A stretch of 64,000 bases of DNA from Rhodoferax sp. BLA1 (lineage in GTDB: Bacteria; Pseudomonadota; Gammaproteobacteria; Burkholderiales; Burkholderiaceae_C): positions 248,001 to 312,000 of the forward strand of contig NZ_SZVI01000005.1 in NCBI RefSeq assembly GCF_013416775.1. Reading direction: 5' to 3'. Below are positions 55,535-63,087 of the stretch, piece after piece. The notes beneath the pieces were generated by a model. The model saw nothing but the letters and a program-made list of their open reading frames with translations, had not been told where the DNA came from and made no database searches. Within the stretch, counting starts at the first letter, position 1. Each line of letters opens with the position of its first letter. Position numbers and translations under genes: made by a program.

Positions 55535-56194
55535 ATGATCCAGTCGTTTGTGATGTTTGCCCTTGCCCATTTTCTGGCCTTGTTGTCACCCGGGCCGGAT
55601 TTCTTTCTGGTGGCCCGCACCAGCATGTCTGCCGGGTGGCGCGTGGCCAGCGGGGTCTGCCTGGGCATCGCGTTGGCCAACGGGGTGTTCATCGTGGTGG
55701 CTTTTGCCGGGGTGGCTGTTCTGCAGCCGGGCAACGCCCTCTTCATGCTGCTGCAGCTGTGTGGTTGCCTGTACCTGCTGTACATGGGGGTGATGTTCAT
55801 CCGCCATGCGGGCCATAGCCCGTTGCGCCCGATGGCAGCTCGCACCGGACAACCCGCAGCGGCGGCCCGCCTGTGGTGGCGCGGCGCCGGCATGGGTTTT
55901 GTGTCGGGTGTCCTGAACCCGAAGAACGCGCTGTTTTATGCGAGCCTGGCCACTCTGGTGGGTGCCAGCCAAAGCAGCCCGGCTGTCAAGATCGGCTACG
56001 GTCTGTGGATGTTTTGTGTGGTGCTACTGTGGGACATTTTGATAGCGGTAGCGATAGGAAATACAAGGGTTCTCAGCCGATTTTGCAAAACACTGCCGTG
56101 GCTGGAGCGGGTGTCGGGTGGGGTGTTGGTTGTGTTGGCGGTGGGGGTGCTGGCCACGATGGTGATGGGACGGATGTCAGGCTGGCACGCCTGA
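55535..56194 (+). CDS. LysE/RhtB-family amino-acid exporter
   Basis: This 219-residue membrane protein has five or six transmembrane segments and the LysE family signature near the N-terminus, ALAHFLALLSPGPDFFLVARTSMSAGWRVASGVCLGIALANGVFI. GFVSGVLNPKNALFYASLATL follows in the second half (NPK-A motif). The family exports amino acids or their analogues, such as threonine and homoserine lactone; specificity is unknown. Its end overlaps by 18 bases the convergent DUF3325 gene. The AraC-family gene upstream is the likely regulator. Confidence 0.92.
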   Translation: MIQSFVMFALAHFLALLSPGPDFFLVARTSMSAGWRVASGVCLGIALANGVFIVVAFAGVAVLQPGNALFMLLQLCGCLYLLYMGVMFIRHAGHSPLRPMAARTGQPAAAARLWWRGAGMGFVSGVLNPKNALFYASLATLVGASQSSPAVKIGYGLWMFCVVLLWDILIAVAIGNTRVLSRFCKTLPWLERVSGGVLVVLAVGVLATMVMGRMSGWHA

Positions 56195-56542
56195 CTGGAG
56201 GGACGCCACAAACGCCAGCAGACTGCAGGCACCACCTGCCGCGGCGATGCCCATGGCCAGGAGTGGCCGCCAGGCCCACAGGCCAGCCACCAGCAAAGCG
56301 CTTGTCGTCAGATAACCCAGCCAGGCCACCCAGCCCACGCCTGGGCCCCAACCGTCGATGCTGACGTGTAATGAGGCGAGCAGCAACAGACCAGCTGCCA
56401 GACGCAGCGCCCACCGTAGGCGAATCGGCACGTCTCGGCGCCCGGTCAGCTGTTCATGGTGGCGGTCCATGGCCATACACAGTCCAGCCATGCCGGCATA
56501 GGCCAAGCTCAGAGCCAGCACGGTTGCGGGCAGCAGGTTCAT
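56177..56542 (-). CDS. DUF3325 membrane protein
   Basis: This 121-residue protein has four hydrophobic segments: LLPATVLALSLAYAGMAGLCMAM, WALRLAAGLLLLASLHVSI, GVGWVAWLGYLTTSALLVAGLWAW and LLAMGIAAAGGACSLLAFVASL. It corresponds to DUF3325, a small membrane protein found at the end of iron-uptake operons. The start overlaps the PepSY protein gene by ATGA. It is the last gene of the iron cassette; its function is unknown. Confidence 0.8.
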   Translation of the reverse strand: MNLLPATVLALSLAYAGMAGLCMAMDRHHEQLTGRRDVPIRLRWALRLAAGLLLLASLHVSIDGWGPGVGWVAWLGYLTTSALLVAGLWAWRPLLAMGIAAAGGACSLLAFVASLQSGVPA

Positions 56543-58230
56543 GGTCTCTCTCCGGCTGGACCCAGAGAGGGGTGTGCCGTACGACGCGGCTGCCCTGCTT
56601 TGTCTGTGCGCAGCAGCAGTGCACCCCAGCCAGCCAGCAGGCCGAAAGCCATGCTGGTGAGCTCAACTCCGGCGCTTTCCCAGTCCCCGCGCGAGATCTC
56701 GGCAATGAGGTGATCTCCAGCCGTCAGCCCGTTGAGCACAGGCAGAAGCAGGCAAAGTGCCGATAGCGCCCAGAGCTGTTCGCGCCACGCGCGTTGTGGT
56801 GTCCGTGCACAAGCATGCACGAGTGTCATGAGCCACACGCCAAAGAACACCTGCAACTCCATCACAGCGCGTTCATACGTCGCCAGGGGAAGCAAGCGAT
56901 TGGCCCAAAGGTAGGCCATGCAGGCAAGGGCCAGACCAGCGATGGCCGCGACATTGAGGGCCTCAATACCCCGATACACGCTTGCGGTTCGAGGGCCGAA
57001 CTCGTTCAGAGATTTGTTGCGCCGCTTGACTGTGAACAGCACAGCACCCGTGCCCATCATGGCGGTGCCCGCCAGTCCACACAGGAAAAACAGCCACTTC
57101 ATGGGCCATCCGCCCAGCCCGGCCATGTGCAGGTTGCTCATGACCTGGTTGGTGAAACTGGCGACACCGTCGGCACTACCGCCCGGTATCCGCATGTGTA
57201 ATACCTTGCCATCGGGCGCAAATGCCACCATGCCGGTGGTGTCTGACATACGCCGCACCAGATCCTCTGGATCGTTCCAGCCATAAACGCTGATGCGCAT
57301 GCTGGCATCTCCCGGATGATCCACCACCACAGCACGCACCGGCTGTCCTATCAAGGCCTCAGCCTGTGCCGCGAACGGCTCCAGCCCGGGTACGGGCAAA
57401 GGTCTCCCGCTACGTGGCTGCAGGCCCGGCGCGGTCAACTCAGTTGTGTAACGCAGGTGCGCTCCTGTGTCGTTGCCATAGTGCGCCAGAACACCGGCTG
57501 GCAAGTAGGTGGTCGCAGTGAAGACGATGCCGGTGTAGGCGATCATGAACTGGAACGGCAAACTCAGCACGGCCACGGCGTTGTGTGCATCCAGCCAACT
57601 GCGCTGGCCCTTTTTCGGCCGGAAGGTGAAAAAGTCTTTGAAGATGCGTTTGTGAGTGATGACGCCGGAGACCAGAGCCACCAGCATCACCATGGCGGCG
57701 AAGGCCACCACCCACAGACCCAATGTGCCGCCGTGCAGGTTGTAGTGAAAGTCGACGAAATGCTGCCCGCCCAAGGTGCCGCGCGCAGGCAGCGCCGGGG
57801 GTGGTTCGAGTTGTGTCGCACCAGTGTTGGCATCCAACTTGGCCTGGGCATAGAGGTGCTGGTCATCGAACCAATACACCTTGAGTTCGCCGCCTCCTTC
57901 GGCATCAGCTGGCCAGATCTCCCACATGTCTTTGCTCTGGTGGTGTTTGGCCATGTAGTCAATGGCGTAGGCCAGGCGCTGGGCCCGGCTGGCAACGGGG
58001 GCGGTGGCTGGCAAAGAGGCGCGGGCAGCTTCTTCTGCTTCTTCTTCGGCATGGTGTTCGGGCGTCATCCAATGTGTGATCGGCTCCTCGAACACAGCCA
58101 GCGACCCCGTCAGAAATACCGCAAACAGCAGCCAAGAGAACCACAGCCCACACCAAGTGTGTAGCCAGGCCATCGATTGGCGCAAACCGCCAGTTGCCGC
58201 CCCGGTTTCAGGCGTGTGTGTCGCTCTCAT
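56539..58230 (-). CDS. PepSY-associated transmembrane protein (siderophore/iron reductase-like)
   Basis: This ~563-residue membrane protein begins in AWLHTWCGLWFSWLLFAVFLTGSLAVFEEPITHWM (TM1 with the LHxxxG pattern). It has a large periplasmic domain (about residues 55-170), HFVDFHYNLHGGTLGLWVVAFAAMVMLVALVSGVITHKRIFKDFFTFRPKKGQRSWLDAHNAVAVLSLPFQFMIAYTG with conserved histidines, and four more transmembrane segments. The family (PepSY_TM) includes PiuB-like proteins thought to reduce ferric siderophores, with the histidines as possible haem ligands. It overlaps its neighbours on both sides by four bases. The start at 58230 follows the overlap with the DUF3649 stop. Confidence 0.88.
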   Translation of the reverse strand: MRATHTPETGAATGGLRQSMAWLHTWCGLWFSWLLFAVFLTGSLAVFEEPITHWMTPEHHAEEEAEEAARASLPATAPVASRAQRLAYAIDYMAKHHQSKDMWEIWPADAEGGGELKVYWFDDQHLYAQAKLDANTGATQLEPPPALPARGTLGGQHFVDFHYNLHGGTLGLWVVAFAAMVMLVALVSGVITHKRIFKDFFTFRPKKGQRSWLDAHNAVAVLSLPFQFMIAYTGIVFTATTYLPAGVLAHYGNDTGAHLRYTTELTAPGLQPRSGRPLPVPGLEPFAAQAEALIGQPVRAVVVDHPGDASMRISVYGWNDPEDLVRRMSDTTGMVAFAPDGKVLHMRIPGGSADGVASFTNQVMSNLHMAGLGGWPMKWLFFLCGLAGTAMMGTGAVLFTVKRRNKSLNEFGPRTASVYRGIEALNVAAIAGLALACMAYLWANRLLPLATYERAVMELQVFFGVWLMTLVHACARTPQRAWREQLWALSALCLLLPVLNGLTAGDHLIAEISRGDWESAGVELTSMAFGLLAGWGALLLRTDKAGQPRRTAHPSLGPAGERP

Positions 58231-58508
58231 GTGCCGGTCCGTTGCAGCGCCAAGCCCAGAGTGGTCAACAGGACAGCGGGCAACAGCAGGCCTGTAGCCA
58301 CGCGCCGCAAGTCGGGTTCTGTGAACACCCAAAGTGCCGCCACCAAATGCACCACAAAACCCAACAGCGTGGCGGTCAGCACGGCCTGCGCGCGTGGCAT
58401 GGGCAACAGCGGCGGCAACGCCACGGCGAAGGCCGAGGCCAACGCGTAGCCAGCGAAGACCGCCAGCAGCACGCGCACCGCCAGACGCTGGCCGGGACCC
58501 AATGTCAC
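58227..58508 (-). CDS. DUF3649 small membrane protein
   Basis: This 93-residue protein has three hydrophobic segments (LAVRVLLAVFAGYALASAFAVALPPLL, AVLTATLLGFVVHLVAALWVF, VATGLLLPAVLLTTLGLAL). It corresponds to DUF3649, which accompanies TonB receptors and PepSY proteins in iron uptake operons. The start is GTG 58508, eight bases after the receptor stop at 58517. It overlaps the PepSY gene by ATGA. The function is unknown. Confidence 0.8.
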   Translation of the reverse strand: MTLGPGQRLAVRVLLAVFAGYALASAFAVALPPLLPMPRAQAVLTATLLGFVVHLVAALWVFTEPDLRRVATGLLLPAVLLTTLGLALQRTGT

Positions 58509-58516
58509 GGCGTACC

Positions 58517-60883
58517 TCAGAACGCAATCCGTGCTGACAGGCTCAGCGTGCGCGGTGCACCGGGCATAGCGTAGTTGTCACCGTTGTAGACCCAGTACTG
58601 GCGGTCAGCCAGGTTCTGGATGGCACCGGTGAAAGTCACCTCCTTGCCGCTGATGCGTGTGACGTAATTGGCGCCTGCTTCAAGCACCGTGTAGGCCGCA
58701 ATCTTGTAGCTGTTGGTGGTGTTCATCGCGGCCGAGCCAACGTACTTGCCTCCCAGCGACAGACCCAGGCCGGGCACCCCCGCAACCCGCCAATCGGCGC
58801 GTAATGCAGCCTGCACGTGTGGTGTGCCGGTGGTGCGTTTGCCCTCCAGCCCCGAAGTGTTTTGGACATAGGTTGAATCCAGCAGCATCACACCACCCAA
58901 CAGCGACAGATCACGTGTCAGGCTCAAGCGGCCATTGATGTCCAGACCCTGGTAGCGTGTGATGCCGTCCTGGACATAGTAGTTGGCGGCGTTGGTGTAT
59001 TCGGCGGTGCGATCCAGCCGGAACAGTGCCACGGAGCCGCTCCAGTGAGCGTGCTCGATCTTGTAACCCACTTCGTACTGTCGACTTTTGATGGGGCCCA
59101 TCACCTCATACGCATTGGCGGTTGTCACACCGGCGGTACCACCTTTTTCCAGCGACTCGACAGCGCTCACGTAGAGTGTGGTGTCGGTGCTGGGTTTGAA
59201 CAGCAGTGCGGCGGTGGGCGTGAGCGGGTTGCGCTCATAACGCGTCGTTGTGGCGCCGGCCCGGTTGAGGCTGACCTGGTCGAATTTGGTGTAACGCGCA
59301 CCCAGGATCAGTGACCACTTGTCATTGAAGGCCAGCGTGTCACTGGCGAACAAGGCGGTTTGTGTGATAACGCTGCTCTTGTAGAGCGGATGATCTGCCG
59401 CACTGCCGGTGATGGCGAGTGTTGAATCGCTGTAGATGTTGGCGGAGCCAATGTCGTCGGTGTAGCTTGATGCGCGGTCCGATCGCGTGGTGAGTTCCTG
59501 GCGCGAGACACCGAAGGTCAGGTCGTGATCGATACCGTTGGTCTGCAACTTACCTTGGACTATGGCTTGCAGCACGTCGTAGTCCGAAGCGAAGCGGTAA
59601 TCGGAACGGTCGGCGGTGTAGTTGCCGTTGAGGTTGTTCACATACAGCGTGCTGTAGTTGTAGTCGATGTCGCGGCGCGTGGTGCGCCAGGAGAAGTTGG
59701 CGTTCCAGTCGGGTGCAATGCGCCACTGCAGACCCGCAGTGGCGATGCGGTCGACCGTGTTGTAGTAGCTGCCATCCGGCTGTGTGGCCAGTGTCGGGTT
59801 GACCGGCGTTGGCATGGCCTGCAGTGCACTCAGGTCAACACCCCAGAAGTTGTTGCCGTTGGACAGGCGTTTGGAATACAACACGTCGAACGTGGCCGTG
59901 AGATCGTTGGTGAGGCGTGCGTCCATGGCCAGCGAGGCTGTGGTCCGGTCCAGCCTGCCACGGTTGACATAGGTGTCGCCTTCTTCATGGGCCAGGTTAA
60001 AACGGTAGCCAAAACGTTTGTCTTCACCAAAGCGTCCACCCATGTCCAGATGTTCGGACCAGAGCGAGTCCGACTTGTAGCCCACGGCGACGCTGGTTTG
60101 GGTGTCTTCGGTCGGGCGCTTGAGAACATAGTTGACGGTGCCGCCAGGCGCACCAAAGCCATACATGAAGCCACTTAAGCCTTTGAGCAGATCAATCCGC
60201 TCAAACGCCTCCATCGGCATGGTGTTGCCCCAGCTGGCCACAGGCAGGCCGTCGATCTTGAAGCCATTGCTGTCGTCCAGACCCAGCCCCCGCACACTGA
60301 ATGAAGCACTCTGGCCGTATTCACCACCAGTTTGTTGTGTGGAAGCGTCGTAACGTAAGGCCTGCTCGGTGGTGGTAACCAGCCGCTCCTCCAACTCGGC
60401 ACTGCCAACCGAGCTGATGGAGAACGGTGTATCCAACACACTGCGACTGCCCAATGCACCTGAAGAGGCCTTGCTCTTGAGGCTGGTGGCCAGACCTACA
60501 GCTTGTGAGGTGACGGTCACAGCCGCCAGCGTGGCATCGCCACCAGATGCAGGCGCGGCGCGGCGCACCACAACCTCGGCGCCTTTCACACTGGCCTCCA
60601 AACCACTGCCTGTCAGCAACTGGTCCAGCGCCTGGCGTACCGTCAGGTTGCCCAGTACCGCTGGTGCCTGTTTGCCGTCCACCAGTGCGGGGTTGACCAG
60701 CAGCTGCAGCCGGGCTTGCCGGGCCAGTTGGTTGAGCGCACTACCCAAGGGTTGCGCCGAGAGCGAGAGGCTGACGATTGGTGCGGGTGCCGCAGACTGG
60801 GCAACAGCGGTACCTGTCAGGCTGACAAGTGCCAAGGCCATGGCCAGGGCGACAGGGGCGGGGCGAAAATGGGGGTGCACCAT
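58517..60883 (-). CDS. TonB-dependent siderophore receptor with STN signalling domain
   Basis: This ~788-residue outer-membrane receptor is of the FecA/FpvA transducer type. A signal peptide is present (VALAMALALVSLTGTAVAQSA). The STN domain (about residues 40-110; SAQPLGSALNQLARQARLQLLVNPALVDGKQAPAVLGNLTVRQALDQLLTGSGL) passes signals to FecR. The TonB plug (SVLDTPFSISSVGSAELEE...SFSVRGLGLDDSNGFKIDGLPV) and a 22-strand barrel follow, ending in the aromatic terminus TLSLSARIAF. The siderophore is unknown. The start at 60883 begins the signal peptide; the frame runs further upstream without purpose. Confidence 0.94.
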   Translation of the reverse strand: MVHPHFRPAPVALAMALALVSLTGTAVAQSAAPAPIVSLSLSAQPLGSALNQLARQARLQLLVNPALVDGKQAPAVLGNLTVRQALDQLLTGSGLEASVKGAEVVVRRAAPASGGDATLAAVTVTSQAVGLATSLKSKASSGALGSRSVLDTPFSISSVGSAELEERLVTTTEQALRYDASTQQTGGEYGQSASFSVRGLGLDDSNGFKIDGLPVASWGNTMPMEAFERIDLLKGLSGFMYGFGAPGGTVNYVLKRPTEDTQTSVAVGYKSDSLWSEHLDMGGRFGEDKRFGYRFNLAHEEGDTYVNRGRLDRTTASLAMDARLTNDLTATFDVLYSKRLSNGNNFWGVDLSALQAMPTPVNPTLATQPDGSYYNTVDRIATAGLQWRIAPDWNANFSWRTTRRDIDYNYSTLYVNNLNGNYTADRSDYRFASDYDVLQAIVQGKLQTNGIDHDLTFGVSRQELTTRSDRASSYTDDIGSANIYSDSTLAITGSAADHPLYKSSVITQTALFASDTLAFNDKWSLILGARYTKFDQVSLNRAGATTTRYERNPLTPTAALLFKPSTDTTLYVSAVESLEKGGTAGVTTANAYEVMGPIKSRQYEVGYKIEHAHWSGSVALFRLDRTAEYTNAANYYVQDGITRYQGLDINGRLSLTRDLSLLGGVMLLDSTYVQNTSGLEGKRTTGTPHVQAALRADWRVAGVPGLGLSLGGKYVGSAAMNTTNSYKIAAYTVLEAGANYVTRISGKEVTFTGAIQNLADRQYWVYNGDNYAMPGAPRTLSLSARIAF

Positions 60884-61005
60884 GTGGGTAAAGCTCCAGA
60901 AGCAGAAAAATGAGGTTCTGCTTTGGAGACGCACCAGATGCATGCGTGTTGATGTCTGATATGAAATATTTTGCGTTGTACGAAGCCGCACCCAGGCGCC
61001 ATGCT

Positions 61006-62094
61006 TCAGGTCCGGCTGGCAACGATCTCGGTCACCCCGTCTGCGTTGTGTAGTCGGACCGGTAACACCTGTGGCAACGCCCGTTCAAAAGCGTCAAGTC
61101 GGCGCAGGTCGAAGCTGCCGCTGATACGCAGCGCCGCAACCCGCGGGTCACGAACCACCAGGTGAACATCGCTGTAGCGACCAAACTCGGCCAAGGCGAC
61201 GGCCAGCGGTGTGTTGTCAAAGTTGACGCGACCCTCACGCCACAAAGCGGCTTGGCCCGTGTCTTCTTGTTGCACCGGGCCGAGTCCGTTCACGGCATTG
61301 GCCACAAGCGATTGCCCGGCCGTGAGGTCGGCCATGCTGGACTGGTGCGCGCTGGCAGTGGCCTTGCTGTTGGCCGCCACGCGCACATGGCCCTGCTCCA
61401 CCACCACACCCACATCGCCTTCGTGCAAACCAGCGCGGGTGTTGCGCACCGAGAAACGTGTGCCAACAACAGTCACCCGGACCGCACCGGCCAACACGTT
61501 GAATGGGTGCTCAGGATCTGGCTGAACAGCAAACTGTGCCTGGCCTTCGGGCAGCTTGACTTCGCGCCGGTCGCGGTAGTAAGTGACCTCGGCACGGGTG
61601 GCTGTGTCCAGCCACAGTTGGCTGCCGTCAGGCAGGCGGATTTTTTTCTGTTGGCCTCGCACGGTGGCGTAGCTTTCTGTGAAAGTGGGCGCATCATGCC
61701 ACTGCTCCCAGCCCCACCAACCGCCACTGACCACGGCGAAGGCGATGGCCGCTGCCGAAAGCTGGGGCAACCACGCGTTCAGTGTCTCGCCAAAACGCCA
61801 GCGGCTTTGAGCCACCTTCTGCTTCACGGGTGCCGGGGTCGGTACCGAAGATGTAGGCAGTCGCTCCCAAAGCAGCTCAAACTGCTGGAAGGCTTGGACA
61901 TGACGCTCATCAGCCGCCAGCCAAAGCTGGAACTGCCTCTCCTCCTCAGGTGTGAGTCCATCCTGGCGGCGAACCAGCCATTCGGCCGCAGCAGCGTCCA
62001 GCGGACTCTGCTGCGCCATGAACGCCGAATGCTCATCCGCTTCGTCCGTGTGCAAACGATGCGTCGAAGAAGGCGAAGAAGGACGGTGGGGCAT
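61006..62094 (-). CDS. FecR-family anti-sigma/regulator protein
   Basis: This protein of up to 362 residues is a FecR homologue linking the receptor's STN domain to the sigma factor. The cytoplasmic N-domain has LDAAAAEWLVRRQDGLTPEEERQFQLWLAADERHVQAFQQFE (DUF4880 type). One transmembrane segment follows (LSAAAIAFAVVSGGWWGWEQW). The periplasmic FecR domain (YATVRGQQKKIRLPDGSQLWLDTATRAEVTYYRDRREVKLPEGQAQFAV) and a C-terminal region with LAEFGRYSDVHLVV complete it. An alternative start at 62019 (MAQQSPLD) matches family lengths better; the first ~25 residues of the longer version are low-complexity. Confidence 0.9.
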   Translation of the reverse strand: MPHRPSSPSSTHRLHTDEADEHSAFMAQQSPLDAAAAEWLVRRQDGLTPEEERQFQLWLAADERHVQAFQQFELLWERLPTSSVPTPAPVKQKVAQSRWRFGETLNAWLPQLSAAAIAFAVVSGGWWGWEQWHDAPTFTESYATVRGQQKKIRLPDGSQLWLDTATRAEVTYYRDRREVKLPEGQAQFAVQPDPEHPFNVLAGAVRVTVVGTRFSVRNTRAGLHEGDVGVVVEQGHVRVAANSKATASAHQSSMADLTAGQSLVANAVNGLGPVQQEDTGQAALWREGRVNFDNTPLAVALAEFGRYSDVHLVVRDPRVAALRISGSFDLRRLDAFERALPQVLPVRLHNADGVTEIVASRT

Positions 62095-62212
62095 GGGCGT
62101 GATGCAGGCTGTTCAAAGAGTAGACGCATGAACGTGACATCAGTGGATGTCACCGTCCACAAGCCACACGTCAAACACGAGTGTGCCAGCCTTTTGCAGC
62201 ATCCAATGGGGT

Positions 62213-62740
62213 CTAGAGCTTGCCGTTGTGGTTGCCCTGCATTTGCGCATCACATGCCTTGCAGGCCAGGACCGCCCGGATGACGTGTTGCGCCACCATG
62301 TTGCGCGAGATGCCCATCTGGTCGGCAATTTCCTGGTGCGACAGGCCATCGAAACGGTTCAACATAAAAGCTTCACGGCAACGCTTGGGCAACTTGTTGA
62401 TGGCTTCGAGCATGGCGAGGGCTTGTTGGCGAGCGTCCAGCGCCTGCTCGGGCTGGCACATCTGTGGCGCGTGTGGGTGCTCCAGTTCGCTCAGCGTGTC
62501 AAGGCTGTCGTGCAGGCGCAAGGTATCGCGCCGATGCTGGTCTGTCAGCAGGTTGCGCGCCACGCGATAGAGCAGCGCACGTGGTTCGGTCACGATCTGT
62601 GCCCGGCTAAGTGCGATCACGCGCGCGTAAGTTTCCTGAACCACATCAGCCGCAGCGTCGCGGTCCTTGAGTGCCTGGGCACAAAAGTTCAGCAGTTCTC
62701 GGTAATAGTGGATGTGCATGAGTGGCGCGCAAGGAAACAT
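62213..62740 (-). CDS. FecI-family ECF sigma factor
   Basis: This ~175-residue sigma factor of the iron-responsive FecI group has region 2 with DRDAAADVVQETYARVIALSRAQIVTEPRALLYRVARNLLTDQHRRD and region 4 with LEAINKLPKRCREAFMLNRFDGLSHQEIADQMGISRNMVAQHVIRAVLAC. It presumably directs transcription of the receptor operon when FecR signals. The start is placed at 62740 (MFPCAPLM) because a Fur-like palindrome lies just upstream at 62746-62760; earlier in-frame ATG codons fall inside or beyond that operator. ATG 62719 is an alternative. Confidence 0.93.
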   Translation of the reverse strand: MFPCAPLMHIHYYRELLNFCAQALKDRDAAADVVQETYARVIALSRAQIVTEPRALLYRVARNLLTDQHRRDTLRLHDSLDTLSELEHPHAPQMCQPEQALDARQQALAMLEAINKLPKRCREAFMLNRFDGLSHQEIADQMGISRNMVAQHVIRAVLACKACDAQMQGNHNGKL

Positions 62741-62745
62741 GTAAA

Positions 62746-62760
62746 TGCGAATTACTCGCA
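62746..62760. promoter_or_regulatory. Fur-like box upstream of the fecI-like gene
   Basis: TGCGAATTACTCGCA is a 7-1-7 inverted repeat (6 of 7 pairs). It agrees with the Fur core TGATAAT-N-ATTATCA at about 10 of 14 arm positions. It lies directly upstream of the sigma-factor start, where Fur repression of the cassette is expected. The assignment is inference. Confidence 0.7.
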
Positions 62761-63087
62761 TCATATGCGATGCGACTTGTGGCTCATTGACGGCGTTATT
62801 CGTCAAACACAGGCTGATGACAGAGGGTCAATGGTGAGTGCCCGGATAGACAAGGCGTGCTGGGTGTGATCAGAGGCATACTCAGAGAAAACAAATCCTT
62901 TGTTCTCAGCCATCTGTTCTCAGCCATCTTTTAGGCTGCTGATAACAAATTCTCAAAATTGCATCACAGGGAAATGTCAAATAAAAAGTCTTTTGCTCAC
63001 GATGCAAATTCTTAACATTGTTGACAATTCCATTCGAAGTTGAAGTTCGGGCTTAAAACATATTCTCAAAACCCCTTGTCAGCGTTG
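62761..63087. other. Repeat-rich intergenic region left of the TniQ-like gene, possible element end
   Basis: No gene was recognised here. The region contains an imperfect inverted repeat around 62881-62909, an exact 14-bp tandem repeat at 62901-62928, and three similar A/T-rich motifs near AAATTCTCAAAA at about 62948, 63007 and 63061. The base composition is A/T-rich compared with the iron cassette. The arrangement is compatible with transposase-binding repeats at a Tn7-like end, but no terminal TGT...ACA pair can be confirmed in the window. Confidence 0.45.
62901..62928 (+). repeat. Exact 14-bp tandem repeat
   Basis: TGTTCTCAGCCATC occurs twice without a gap. It lies in the A/T-rich intergenic region upstream of the TniQ-like gene. 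Confidence 0.95.

Noticed and set aside
56036..56080. Repeat-like string inside the LysE-type gene (TTTTGATAGCGGTAGCG ... ACAAGGG)
   Set aside because: The hairpin arms do not pair and the protein here has normal family length and character, so the likeness is probably chance.
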